A DNA stretch of 64,000 nt, taken from Saccharomyces mikatae IFO 1815. Lineage: Eukaryota > Ascomycota > Saccharomycetes > Saccharomycetales > Saccharomycetaceae. Location: positions 535,207 to 599,206 of the forward strand of contig NC_079260.1 of NCBI RefSeq assembly GCF_947241705.1, written 5' to 3'. Position 1 is the stretch's first letter, and each line of letters opens with the position of its first letter. A program made the position numbers and the translations under genes. Below, piece after piece: positions 44,532 to 55,070 of this stretch. Below the pieces are notes generated by a model. That model saw nothing but the letters and a program-made list of their open reading frames with translations. It was not told where the DNA came from and searched no databases.

Positions 44532-44789
44532 TTATTTTTCTAATACATTACTGGATTTCATCAAGTTGCCAATGTAATCTTCTAAATAATCATTTTGTTG
44601 CTTTAACTGCTCACATACCTCTTGTTGTTCCAGAGTTTTATTCCATAGCAAGTCTAAGGTGTCTTTTAAAAGTTTCGTTTGCCGCATCATCCTCTCATTT
44701 TTTGTTTTTATTTCCCTTTCACCAAGATTAGCTTCAATAGAAGAGTGGTCCGCTATCGATGACTTAGTGTCCATGTTTTCCTTTGGCAT
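44532..44789 (-). CDS. SLO1: SLO1, small coiled-coil Arl3-interacting protein
   Basis: The 85-residue protein matches the S. cerevisiae Slo1 length and pattern, especially the C-terminal half (LDLLWNKTLEQQEVCEQLKQ). Heptad-like Leu/Gln spacing indicates a coiled coil from about residue 30 to 80. S. cerevisiae Slo1 (homologous to human SCOCO) interacts with the Golgi GTPase Arl3. It lies 121 bp from the tRNA gene. Its small size makes it easy to miss, but conservation is convincing. Confidence 0.93.
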   Translation of the reverse strand: MPKENMDTKSSIADHSSIEANLGEREIKTKNERMMRQTKLLKDTLDLLWNKTLEQQEVCEQLKQQNDYLEDYIGNLMKSSNVLEK

Positions 44790-44910
44790 TGTTTTTTTTA
44801 CCTGTGTTCTTTTGAATTGCTCAATAAATCAGCTGGTTTTTCCAATAGTTCTTCAGATATTGAACTCATATATAAAAGCTTCTTCTCTCATTTTTATGCT
44901 GATAAAAAAA

Positions 44911-44984
44911 TGGTCTCTAGCGGGATCGAACCGCTGATCCCCGCGTTATTAGCACGGTGCCTTAACCAACTGGGCCAAGAGACC
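44911..44984 (-). tRNA. tRNA-Ile (anticodon AAU)
   Basis: Read on the minus strand, the 74-nt sequence folds as a full cloverleaf: a 7-bp acceptor stem GGTCTCT/AGAGACC with discriminator A, a D arm GCC/GGC, an anticodon stem CCGTG/CGCGG around CTAATAA (anticodon AAT), a 5-nt variable loop GGATC, and a T arm AGCGG-TTCGATC-CCGCT. Internal A and B boxes are present. There is no intron and no encoded CCA. Ty LTRs lie 200-900 bp upstream, as expected of Pol III-targeted Ty elements. Confidence 0.97.
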
Positions 44985-45159
44985 AATTATTTATGGAATT
45001 TTTATGGTTGAAACAGTATAGCACACGTTAGCAGTGACCATGTTGTAGATGAAACATTAGAAATTACTTAAAAGGGTAATTGCTAATGACACCTGAAACG
45101 AACTTAGACACTCTACTCAAAGCAGTAATAATAACCAACATATATGAATAGTGGTATTA

Positions 45160-45191
45160 TGTTGGAATAAGTGATTACTACTATACATTTG
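45160..45191 (+). mobile_element. Stub of a delta LTR (5' end)
   Basis: TGTTGGAATAAG begins at 45160 exactly as a delta LTR does, but similarity ends after about 30 bp where an opposite-strand delta begins. It is best read as the remnant of an older LTR cut by a later insertion or rearrangement. Confidence 0.55.
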
Positions 45192-45523
45192 TGAGAAATG
45201 GGTGAATTTTGAGATGATTGTTGGGATTCCATTGTTGATATCGGCAATATTATTTGGTATAGAGAATATAATAGAAGTTCTCCACGAGGATATAGGAATC
45301 CCATAAACGGAACTCGTAATTCTACATAATTATGTATATGCTTTTATTGTCATTTTATATTTGTCAGTCATTATCCTATTACATTATCAATCCTTGCATT
45401 TCAGCTTCCACTTATTTCGATGACCGCTTCTCATAACTTATGTCATCTTCTAACACCGTATATGATAATGTACTAGTTGTATGACTACTAGTGAGTATAT
45501 GATAGTCGATTCTTATTCCAACA
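45192..45523 (-). mobile_element. Solo delta LTR (Ty1/Ty2 type), full length
   Basis: On the minus strand the 332 bp begin TGTTGGAATAAGAATCGAC and end CACCCATTTCTCA, with the internal delta landmarks GGTGTTAGAAGATGAC, GCTGAAATGCAAGGATTGAT and GAGAACTTCTA. It is therefore a near-complete Ty1/Ty2 LTR with no internal element. No 5-bp target duplication is visible (ATTTG at the left, CGATA at the right), so the insertion is old or recombined. It lies upstream of the tRNA-Ile gene. Confidence 0.92.
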
Positions 45524-45525
45524 CG

Positions 45526-45842
45526 ATACACCATCCTAAAATTTGAACTGAATCGTTTATGGAATCCATATCAAGCAATCTCACTACAAAGAGCATGCTT
45601 AAGTACGCAAAGATGATTTTGCCTCTTTCAGACGGTCTTTCAAACGCATAAATACCTGAACAATTAGTCTAGATTCGAGATTCTGCGCCTTCGCGATTTA
45701 GTGTAATACGTGTTTTATTATATATAGGATAAGGAACATTCTGTGAATTCAGTTGGTAAGTCGTTTGCACAACAAGTCATTTCCCCAAAACAGTATATTA
45801 GGCTTGTCAGGGCTAATACACTATTCTAGAACCCGTAAGAAA
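45526..45842 (+). mobile_element. Degenerate sigma LTR (Ty3 type)
   Basis: The core ATAAATACCTGAACAATTAG near 45648-45667 and the following GAGATTCTGCGC, TATATATAGGATAAGGAACATT and CAGTATATTAGG segments follow the order of the Ty3 sigma LTR. The 5' third is badly eroded and the end is approximate (last clear match AACCCGTAA). It directly abuts the delta LTR. Ty3 normally inserts within a few bases of a Pol III start site, but the tRNA-Ile is several hundred bases away. Confidence 0.75.
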
Positions 45843-46497
45843 ATGAAAACCTAGAAAGAGGTAGCTCAAGAGAAACTAATACGAAGATTATTTAATTTTT
45901 AAGAGCTCGCCAACTGGCAAATAGAATTGTAAAAATATTTATGATTCCATTTTTAGAAAAGACAGTAATATCATGCGTAAAGATTATTTTGGATGCTCTT
46001 CTTGAGGGTGAAACAATTAATATGAAGAATTGAAAAGTGTACACAATCTTACCCAATCTTTCCCTCCTTGCTCTCCATTAATTCTTTAAAAATGTTACCA
46101 TGGTTAAACCCTGTGACCAAGCTCCCTAAATTTTATGCAGCGACGATTCTGTTTTGCTGTTTTTATGTTTTATGTCATCTTTTTTGGCCCCATGTATGGA
46201 AATAAAAGTTGTAACATGCCATACTAGTGATAGATGGGTGATATGGGCTCTTATTTTAGCCTTTGATGAAATGAATCGAAAAATTCCAAAAAAATACTGT
46301 TAAGAACCCCCCTTTGTTAGCGCACTGTATAATTTGTTCTATATGATAAAGAGCTTCATCTGAATATAAATTTTCAATGAGATGTACCCCTTACAAGAAA
46401 ATGAAATAAAGCACACGAGATACACAAAGGATTTCTGAAGAAAAAGAAGAAAGATAAAGGGAAAGAGATCGTGCCAATAAGTTGAATAAGGGCAAAG
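45843..46497. other. LTR cluster to FMP10 spacer
   Basis: AT-rich DNA with no frame above 60 codons on the FMP10 strand and no recognised repeat. The final 100 bp, purine-rich, are probably the FMP10 leader. Confidence 0.5.
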
Positions 46498-47208
46498 ATG
46501 TTCAAGAGAATCGCAATACATCAGTTCAGGAGATATACAAATGGCGTTGTTTTCAAAACAGCCTCCAAACCGAAGAGAAAGTGGATTCCATGGTCAATTT
46601 TTGGGGGAAGCTTTCTTGGGGGTTGGTACTTGACGCAGCATATGACGTTTACAGACTTACTAGCCTATTGGAGATACGACTCTCTGCCCAAAAACGCAGA
46701 TGAAGTTGTCAAATATCATGCAGATCTAAATAGACGTCTAAATGGTTTACCTATTGTGAAACAGTTGGAAGAAGCAGGGTTCGTACAAGTGATTGCCAAC
46801 GAAGAGAAAAACTTATTAGTTTCAAAAGCGTTAAATACGCCGGGTGGAATTGCAATACCACCACGGATATACTACAACCCAAGCAAGCGTGAAACAGTGG
46901 GACTATACCATTTGGGAATGAAATTAACAGGTTATCCCTTTTTGATTCATGGAGGTATCTTAGCCACGGTCGTTGAAGACTTGATGAAAGAAGCAATCAG
47001 ACTCGAAAAAGGGACGAAAGACATAAATCAAGAGACCAAAGATTTAAGCATTTCATACAAGTTCCCAACATTGGCTAATCAATTCGTTGCAGTAAGAACC
47101 ACCGATCTTCAGCAATATGGTAGCAAGACTAAATTAAAGGCTGAACTGATGGACCAAAGTGGGAACAGAACATTGGTCAAAGCAAATGCTACATTTGTTA
47201 GCCGATAG
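46498..47208 (+). CDS. FMP10: FMP10, mitochondrial membrane protein of hotdog-thioesterase type
   Basis: The 236-residue protein has a basic mitochondrial-type N-terminus (MFKRIAIHQFRR), one likely membrane segment at about residues 32-52 (PWSIFGGSFLGGWYL), and a C-terminal region with HGGILATVVEDLM, which resembles the HGG signature of PaaI/4HBT hotdog thioesterases. S. cerevisiae Fmp10 was found in mitochondria; its function is unknown. The C-terminus here (ATFVSR) stops about eight residues before the S. cerevisiae end as I recall it. It converges with FAU1 across 82 bp. Confidence 0.93.
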   Translation: MFKRIAIHQFRRYTNGVVFKTASKPKRKWIPWSIFGGSFLGGWYLTQHMTFTDLLAYWRYDSLPKNADEVVKYHADLNRRLNGLPIVKQLEEAGFVQVIANEEKNLLVSKALNTPGGIAIPPRIYYNPSKRETVGLYHLGMKLTGYPFLIHGGILATVVEDLMKEAIRLEKGTKDINQETKDLSISYKFPTLANQFVAVRTTDLQQYGSKTKLKAELMDQSGNRTLVKANATFVSR

Positions 47209-47290
47209 AAGAACACTAAAGAAGAACAAATAATGCCGCCAGCTTATCTATTTATTAAGTAGCTTTATCATGTAAATATTATATATGAAA

Positions 47291-47926
47291 CTATTTAAAC
47301 CAGTGCATGGAACCGTCTCCACATACTATGCAATCCATAGGAGAATCATGTTTTTCCAAAGGAATTGGTGAAGTCACCTGCTCCACAAGACATAGTCCAA
47401 CTAGGAGAGGTCTTTGACCTTGGTGGTGTATTTCATATCTTTGGAAGAAATCATCATAGTACCCAGCGCCGTGGCCCATTCTTGCACCAGTTTTGGTATC
47501 AAACGCTACGCCAGGTACCAACACAACATCCAATTTATCGGCTTCTTCAATGTGAGGTTCAGGCTCTTTTAGTTTATATGGGCCCTGAGGCTTCAAATCA
47601 TGCACCATTTTCAAACTACCCATTCGATGAAATATCAAATGTGGATGATGATCTTCCCGTAATTTAAAGCGCTTGGATTCAGAAGTATGCGTGCATCTTG
47701 GCAGAAAAACCTCTTGACCATCAGAGAACAGATTCTTAATAATTTCTCCAGTTTTTACCTCTCCTTTATCCATACTCATATAGCATGCCACACGCCTTGC
47801 ATTAACGGAAGCGATTAATGAGCGTACTACTTGAGATATAGTATGCGACTCCGTAGCAATAATATCGTGGTCAAGAGCATTTATTGCTCTTTTGATTTGT
47901 CGTCTCAGCAATTGCTTAGTGGCCAT
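47291..47926 (-). CDS. FAU1: FAU1, 5-formyltetrahydrofolate cyclo-ligase
   Basis: The 211-residue protein has the S. cerevisiae Fau1 length. Family features are the N-terminal LLRRQIKRAI helix, the basic segment before VFLPR, and the C-terminal glycine-rich MGHGAGYYDDFF motif that binds ATP and folate. The enzyme converts 5-formyl-THF (folinate) to 5,10-methenyl-THF with ATP. It is the last gene of the conserved arm in this window; beyond it the order no longer follows S. cerevisiae chromosome V. Confidence 0.97.
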   Translation of the reverse strand: MATKQLLRRQIKRAINALDHDIIATESHTISQVVRSLIASVNARRVACYMSMDKGEVKTGEIIKNLFSDGQEVFLPRCTHTSESKRFKLREDHHPHLIFHRMGSLKMVHDLKPQGPYKLKEPEPHIEEADKLDVVLVPGVAFDTKTGARMGHGAGYYDDFFQRYEIHHQGQRPLLVGLCLVEQVTSPIPLEKHDSPMDCIVCGDGSMHWFK

Positions 47927-50900
47927 TATCTTCTTGTAGGCTTTTTTGAAGGTAATACGTATACCTTATAGCATTTTTTTGTCACCCATTGCTTAAATGA
48001 AACTCGGAATATGCTTCAGAAAAAGTTTATACTAACAGAAAAATGAGATATCGTTATTTGATCCTTCGAAAGACGACTTTGACTACGAGAATCTTAAAAC
48101 ATAAAAAATGATGAATTGAATTTTTTAGGTTCCTTGTAGAAAACTTACTTCAACAAGGCTTTGCAAGCAGACGGAATGGCTTCCCGAAGGTGATGTTATT
48201 TAGCTAAATAACGCCGATGTGAGATGGACGAATAGACGGTTTCGAATACAACATTTTTTTTCTTAAATTATCTTCAATAATAATAATGAGATTGATGAAT
48301 AAACAAATAGTTGGGATGACAAGCAAGTTCTACGGTTGTAGACCGACAAATGACGTAATAAAGTACTAACTAAGCGAAATAATGATGAATTTATTGCAGT
48401 AACCACACTTTTTATTTTATATTAACATCATTGAGGAAATTGTTGAGACGTTAGTACTGCATTTTTTTTTGGTGCTAATGTTTTGAAGATAGGACTAGGC
48501 TTGCTCAATGACGCATTAAAAATACCACATGATTGCACAGAAGTTAAAAGAATTACGATAGCTTCTTATTTATGTTTATTGGCAAGTTAACGATGCAGAT
48601 AATAGAGTAACCTATTCGAACATGACTTATACCACCGCATTTCTACTACTCCAACAATCCTCAATTATTTGGTCGTTTTCATTATTTACTCACATAAGCC
48701 TAGAGTAGATGATTCTTGTTTAGAGCATATTTTTCTAGTTGGATACATAGATATACCTTCCAATGCTAGAACAAATTCTTCAAGATACAAGAAATAGCGG
48801 ACAATATAAAGTAACAATTTTGGTGCATACACTGATCCCAAAAAAAGGCCTTACATATAATAACAAAGTTAATGTTATTTTTGTGGAACGATAGCATCAG
48901 TCTTTTCGTCTTTTACTTTATCCCATTACTGGAGAAAATGGTAACGAATTTTTTTAAAAAAAACATCTCATAGTTCTGAAGATTTGAAGATTGCTGACCG
49001 AAAAGTTTTGTATTGTTTCGCATATAAGTCAGAAAGTTTCATACATTTAGAAAATATCAAATCTACATATTTTTTTTGCCCTAAAAGTCCACACATGATA
49101 CATAGCCACTATGTGCTCACTTGATTGCCTAACATAATATTATTTGTATCCTTCTTTATGGACCCAAAAGAGAATATACTGAACCAACAAAACTGCGTGT
49201 TTATTAATCTTAATCGCGGCGCAGTACAACTAATTACAAGATAGTAATACCAAAATGATTCATTGGAGAAGCCCATTCTGCTATCAATCTCAATAATTGT
49301 TTGCCATATGCGTTATGTTCTATGCTTCTTTTTGCACTTCTAGTCCAAGATAAGGAATATATGAAACAGCATCATTCCTATAAAGATTCTATCATATACC
49401 TAAGTTATAGGTATACTAACGCTTTATGGAATATATACTACCATTGCTAGCTGAAACAAATATCATACAGTTCTAATGGAAATATCTATTGCTCATTTTA
49501 TCCAACACCTAGCAATTACTTTTGGCAGAAGTTGAAATATGTAGCATAGTAAAACCATTCTGGTCACGAACATCTCTATATATGCCCTTGAACTCAGAGT
49601 TAAGCGTCCGTATATAATCATTGTTCGTACTATATATCAACCGTACTTGCCTTATGTTTTACCATATCGTATATTTAGTGGCGTACAGCTCTTCAAGAAT
49701 GAAAATCTGGAAAAATTGGCAAAACAAATCACTCCAAAAGAACATCTGTCATTCTTATCGATGACATGTTCAATTATTTTGGAATAATATTTCATTCATT
49801 TCGCTACTCATTTTATTGAATAATACTGTATTATATTCTTCTCATTTCTATCAGTGCAAGTATTGATTATTGGAATGTGTTTAGTAATAAAAAAAAGTAC
49901 AAAGATCCAAGGCACGTATTAAAACAAAAAAATTACATGCGAGAGATTTGAGTAAATTGTACCTGATATAAACCAATATATGCTAGCACTTAAAGAAAAC
50001 ATCAGAATATAGAGTTGAAAAGCGCCGATATATATCTTGGTTTGGAAATCTATTCAGGTTCATTCATCGCGCAATATAACATCACTACTGTTGAATAGGC
50101 GATTGTTTAACCAAATAAATGTTGAGACAGAGCATAAAGTAAATTTTTTATTATTTATCAAAGAAGTTCAGTGAAACCATTTCTTTTTATTTAAGAATTG
50201 TAATGAACTAATCCTCTAAATGAATGTTTGACACCTTTGCCACTTCATAAACCCCTAAGAAAAATAATAGGCTTTAATCTGTGGACAACTTCAGTATCAT
50301 TCGCTTGTTAATGTAAGTTAAATAAAACGAGAAGCTTCCCTAAAAATCTATATCCCTTTGCGAAAAGAAACTTGCTGAAACCTATATTCATTATTAGCTT
50401 CATTAACGAAGACCAGCCTCTTTAGTTAAATCACAACATACCCCACAAGAAATGGGAATCAAACTTAAACTGTAAGGAAAAATCCAGAAAGAATGCGGAG
50501 ACATTGCAGAGCTACTAAGATTAAGGTTTTACGGTGGCCTTTTGCGATTAAAGAACAGAGTAGTTTTGCGTCTGTTATGTTTATTTTGCTAAAGCGAAAG
50601 ACTTTCTGGTATGCATCTATTCTAATTGTTTGAAAATGAATAATTCAGAAGAGGGAGCACAGGAAATTGAAAACTTTTTATCAATGCTTGTTAAGTTCCT
50701 TCCTGCGAGAGATGTCTGTTATTTTCTTATCAAGTCTCGGTCCCTAAAGTGCTGAGAGTACCAAATTGATCGTTTTGATACCTTAGGAGTCTAGAAAATG
50801 AATGTTTTTATCATCGCAATGATAAATAACACGAAGCTTTTATTTTGGTTCTCCTTCCAACTGAACATTACTTACATTATAGTAGTGAGAATGATGATAA

Positions 50901-52113
50901 TAATATAAACAGTAGAAGTAATGCACAAGAAATTTAAGTGATTTAAAACTAAAAATCACCTGATAGCCCGCTTTTACTTTCTTATATTTTAATATCTACC
51001 TGATGATCCAAACTAAAACAAATATTAGTTCATTTCTGGCTTTTCGGAAAACAGACAGTTCGATGATGCTTTTATCTGGGGAGGGGGAATACTGTTAACA
51101 TCAAAATACACATTGTGTAGTTAGAAATGATGCCACCTTACCAAGAACAAAGTTGGAAGATAATAAACAGGCCGCTGAATAAATATCCAGAATCTTTTAT
51201 TTTTAATTTATTGACTAAGCTGTTTGAAACACTGCTTATAATTCTTGGGTTCAGTGTGAGTTGAAGCGCCCATTCAAGTCTCACAAGGATGTGGTCAAGA
51301 GATACATATTAATAAAATAAAACTGGATGATTTTTTGAAGATAAGAAATGTGACCAAAGGTCAGTAATGAAAAAATTAAAGTATCTTTACACGTAGCCCA
51401 TTGTTTTCTTTTCACGTTTTCAAAGAGGGCATAACAATAATAATCAGCTTTTCAAACTAGTCCCAGTATCTTTATTCTAAGTACTTTGTCAGTAGTTAAG
51501 TTGAAACTTCTATCGCTTGAAGATTGATCGCTTTTTAGATCCTTGAAACCACATAGTTATCAACAGATTCACTAAGAATGTGTGAATTCATGAACTCTAT
51601 TTAACATTACACAACTCTCAGTGCATGCTTAATATTTTATTTTAGTCGAGGAAGAGAAGAGTACATTTTTGCATGGCAATCGTTTAAAGTAAATGGAACC
51701 TGTGTCTGACGTTGAAGTTCTGAACTAGAGTCCAAATCAAATCGAGAGCATACAATACTTTGACCAAGAATAGAAATGCTACAGGCACATAGAAGGGTTT
51801 TTCAAAGGCACATCTGCACCCCTATAATTGGCTTTCTCACATTTCACACATACGAATATATATAGTCCCCGGAATCAGTGCCACCTTATACGAAATCCAT
51901 GAAGTAGGCATGCATCGTTCAAATTCAAATGCATCACCATAGTGATAACTAATTTGATGTGAATAAGATGTGGAGCATTTTGTGATAAAACGTGGAGACA
52001 TAGACTGAGAAATTCATATAAATAGGGCGACTTAGATCTATCTTTAGGAAAACTCCTTCATTCTCTTTCTCCCTCTTTAGCTTATATAACCACTAAAAAA
52101 TAAAACAAATACA
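47927..52113. other. 4.2-kb subtelomeric gene desert
   Basis: No open frame of 60 codons or more exists on either strand over 4.2 kb, and stops are dense in all frames. I recognise no intact LTR, RNA gene or tandem repeat. The final about 300 bp are the PAU promoter. In S. cerevisiae this place is taken by YER184C, PUG1 and others; no trace of them could be recognised by eye. The DNA is AT-rich throughout, as expected of long-decayed subtelomeric sequence. Confidence 0.6.
51816..52024 (+). promoter_or_regulatory. PAU-type anaerobic promoter
   Basis: GCACCCCTATAATTGGC at 51816-51832 repeats a block found upstream of S. cerevisiae PAU genes as I recall them. TCGTTCAA at 51915-51922 is one base from the AR1 element TCGTTYAG of anaerobic DAN/TIR/PAU genes, and a TATA box TATAAATA lies at 52017-52024, 90 bp before the ATG. 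It is likely regulated by oxygen and sterol through Upc2/Mox factors, by family analogy. Confidence 0.65.
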
Positions 52114-52488
52114 ATGGTCAAATTAATCTCAATCGCTGCCGGTGTCGCGGTTGTCGCTGCCGGTGTCGCTGCTGCCCCAGCCACCACCACTTTATCTCCA
52201 TCTGACGAAAGAGTCAACCTGGTTGAATTGGGTGTCTACGTCTCTGATATCAGAGCTCATTTGGCCCAATACTACTTGTTCCAAGCCGCTCATCCAACCG
52301 AAACCTACCCAGTCGAAGTTGCTGAAGCTGTCTTCAACTATGGTGATTTCACCACCATGTTGACTGGTGTTGCTCCAGACCAAGTCACCAGAATGATCAC
52401 TGGTGTCCCATGGTATTCAACTAGATTGAGACCAGCCATCTCTAGTGCTTTGTCAAAGGACGGTATCTACACTGCCATTCCAAACTAA
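52114..52488 (+). CDS. PAU-family seripauperin
   Basis: The 124-residue protein begins with a signal peptide ([20 protein letters not shown]) and then has the seripauperin/TIP1 domain with the family landmarks [37 protein letters not shown] and GVPWYSTRL. Length is that of the PAU group; there is no Ser/Thr-rich GPI tail, which separates it from the TIR and DAN mannoproteins. PAU proteins are abundant under anaerobic, cold or wine-fermentation conditions, with unproven cell-wall function. The family has more than 20 members in S. cerevisiae, mostly subtelomeric, so I give no individual symbol. The frame is intact. Confidence 0.96.
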   Translation: MVKLISIAAGVAVVAAGVAAAPATTTLSPSDERVNLVELGVYVSDIRAHLAQYYLFQAAHPTETYPVEVAEAVFNYGDFTTMLTGVAPDQVTRMITGVPWYSTRLRPAISSALSKDGIYTAIPN

Positions 52489-53207
52489 AAACGATTTTAA
52501 CGAACGAAATTATCACCAGAAAAAAAGAATTGACGAAAATGTACATTTTAGTATTTTGGTCCAAATAATCAACTTCATAAAGTTATTAAATATCATCTCT
52601 AAAGAAATGTTATAAAAAATATTTATATGGTTATCAACTTCATCATTCCAGTACAAGGGCTGTTTTTTTGTCTTATCATCTCTTTCTGGGGCCTTTTCTT
52701 TAGTGTCAGGGTCTATGCAACCTATAATGCTTAGTAATAGAAATTACATCTTTTGTTGCGTAAATATATGTAACTTCTCAAATAGGTGATTATAGGTATT
52801 TATTAGTGAGAGCAAAGAGTAAATATAAAGAAGAGTTGCAGTAAAGGGCTAATATTTGAAGGTAAACATAATAATGGGATGCCATCTAGTATATGTGGCG
52901 CTGTAGTTCCCCTGTAAACCAACTCGTAATTGAGTCAAAGTGATTTGTGTAGTAGATTGGTACCTGATGTTTTATTGTCTTTGTATTTATAAAGTGGATG
53001 TGACGGAGAGTATGTAGAGGCGAATTTTTAGTGAAAAGAAGTGTGAGGCCGACACATGATTGAAATCTCTAATATAGATGCACTTGAAGCGATAATAATG
53101 GATAGAGAAGACCGGAGTTTAAGAAATAATAATCGATGAAGATGTGTAAATAATCAGTGGAAAATTGAACTTTCTTCGATTGATAAGACATTTTAAAGGA
53201 TTTACAC
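52489..53207. other. Spacer between PAU gene and delta LTR
   Basis: The 719 bp of AT-rich DNA hold the PAU 3' region (A-rich tract near 52520) and no frame worth calling. No repeat is recognised. Confidence 0.5.
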
Positions 53208-53537
53208 TGTTGGAATAAGGACTGGCTATCATATATTGACTAGTAACCGTATTACTAGTATATTATCATATATGGTGTCAAATGATGACATAAGTTATGA
53301 GAAACTGTCATCAAATTTAGTGACGCTGAAACGCAGGATTGATATTGTAATAAAAATAATGAATGACAACATATAAAACAGAAAATCAATAAAATACTAT
53401 TGTGTAGAATAATAGATTCCCTTTTGTGAATTGCTATATCATGGAGAAGAACTTATAGTATATTATGTCTGAATAATAATACCGCCTTTATCAACAATGA
53501 AATCCCAACAATTATCTCAAAATTCACCCATTTCTCA
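53208..53537 (+). mobile_element. Solo delta LTR (Ty1/Ty2 type), full length
   Basis: The 330 bp begin TGTTGGAATAAGGAC and end TTCACCCATTTCTCA, with the internal delta landmarks ACTAGTATATTATCATATA, GATGACATAAGTTATGAG, GCTGAAACGCAGGATTGAT and TCAACAATGAAATCCCAACA. Flanks TACAC and GTTGT do not form a 5-bp target duplication. It is diverged from the delta at 45192-45523, so the two are separate insertions. There is no tRNA gene nearby in the window. Confidence 0.92.
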
Positions 53538-54103
53538 GTTGTCTAGAGATGTGCGTATCATATTATTGAGTTATGTTATCACACATTTTCTTTCAAATGT
53601 GAAGGGGTCATTTAATGTACAATTCAGTTCACTAACTTAAATCCAAATTTCTTTCATCAGTCTGAATATTTTAAATTCTGCTCAAGAGACTCCTAGCATA
53701 TTTTTCATTATTTGTCAATACTTCTTGTTTTGTGCCAGCTTGAACTTGAACAGTGGATATTTTAGGGAACATTTTTTCAAATTGAAATTCTACCCAGAAT
53801 GAAGTTATATAATTGTTCAAGACGCCACATGATGTTGTGATTTTTCCCACATAATGAGAGAGCTTCGTTCAATGAAGGATTAAAAATATCAACCATTATG
53901 CTGAGATTCGCAAGAAGGAATAAAGGTCGCCAACCTACTATTCAAATAAAAAAGAAAACAAACAGGAGCGGGTATCGTGAGAGGAAAGTAACTAAATTTT
54001 TAGTAAGGAAACCAAATATTTCTTTCTTTATCTTTAACTCAGTGAAAATTCGAAAGATACTATAAAGTGATATCTCTGGTTAAAAATACCATGGCATGGT
54101 CAC
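53538..54103. other. Spacer between delta LTR and transcription-factor relic
   Basis: 566 bp of AT-rich DNA without a credible frame, repeat or RNA gene. Confidence 0.5.
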
Positions 54104-55070
54104 TCATAAAGTGTGCACTTTTAATTTACCACCAACACATGCACCGACTATATTCGACTGTTTCACTGTATAAACCTTGCGATCACCCGTAAATGCCTCG
54201 GCAATAAGTACCCAAAACCCATCAAGTAAGGAGATAATCTGAGTACAATTTTTTAAAATCCATCGTATAAAACTCATATCTTTTTGAGATGATGCACTAA
54301 CTAGTTCAGTGATAGTTTTGAGGGCAAATAATGATTCTGTTGCAGTTCTACCTTTCAGTTTTTGTGCACCATTTACCTTCTTTAACATCATTTTCCTAAC
54401 GATATAGCTTTCACAGGCCTTATAATAAAACCTTGAACAGTAGCCGAAGCTCAATGACAAAACACAGAACTTTTTGCAGTAGACCTCAACCGCCCTTCTA
54501 ATCGCACTTGCAAGTTTAAAAAATGAACTATAAACATTTTCATCATATACGGCATTTAGAGAGTGGTATCGTATTATGTACGGTGAATCTTAACCGATCG
54601 CGAAAGAGATTATAGAAAGTTTAACAAACTTTTTTAAGCTTTTCGCGCGAACAAGGCAACACTAGCAGCCTCGGGAAAAGATATGACAGATTAAACATAC
54701 ACAGATTTTCTGTTACGAATTACTACCAAGCTGCAAGAAGTTCATGTTCACTGGCTGATTCAATGCATTTCATGCGGCGACCGAATCAATCAAAAAAGGG
54801 CTAGGAAAAAAAATGTTTGCTCGTTCTCTAGTTCTTTTTTGTTTAGATTTCTTGGCCTGAACCTGTAAAGTGTTTTATAAAATGCAAAAAGCTCTACTAT
54901 ATGGAATTATTTGTTGAGCAAATCAAGCTGGCTGCAAACTATAACGAAAGAGCATTCATTCTCGCTTACTTCAGGTACGCCTGTCTAATCGAAAGCAATT
55001 GCTGACATGCGAAGACTTTCCTCCCATGTCTAGAAGTTTTCTTTGAAAGTTCGATAACATGACATGTAAT
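54104..55070 (-). pseudogene. Decayed C-terminal part of a putative fungal zinc-cluster transcription factor
   Basis: On the minus strand the last 118 codons (54104-54460) are open and protein-like, and the same frame continues upstream past the ATG to about 54590 (SPYIIRYHSLNAVYDENVYS, then KLASAIRRAVEVYCKKFC) before a TAA. Beyond it, pieces such as KSLKKFVKLSIISFAIG and, near 55040, WEESLRMSAIAFD and GVPEVSENECSF appear in shifted or interrupted frames. The pattern recalls the middle-homology and C-terminal regions of fungal Zn2Cys6 regulators, common in yeast subtelomeres; S. cerevisiae has such a gene (YER184C) next to FAU1 on this strand. No zinc-cluster N-terminus is found. Family assignment is inference; decay is seen directly. 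Confidence 0.5.

Noticed and set aside
45113-45304. 63-codon minus-strand frame over the delta LTR junction
   Set aside because: It is largely LTR sequence; the corresponding S. cerevisiae ORF near this place is also regarded as dubious and LTR-overlapping.
49560-49660. Possible further LTR remnant (CTATATATGCCCTTGAACTC and nearby) in the gene desert
   Set aside because: Only a short, weak resemblance to sigma; no ends or ordered landmarks could be found.
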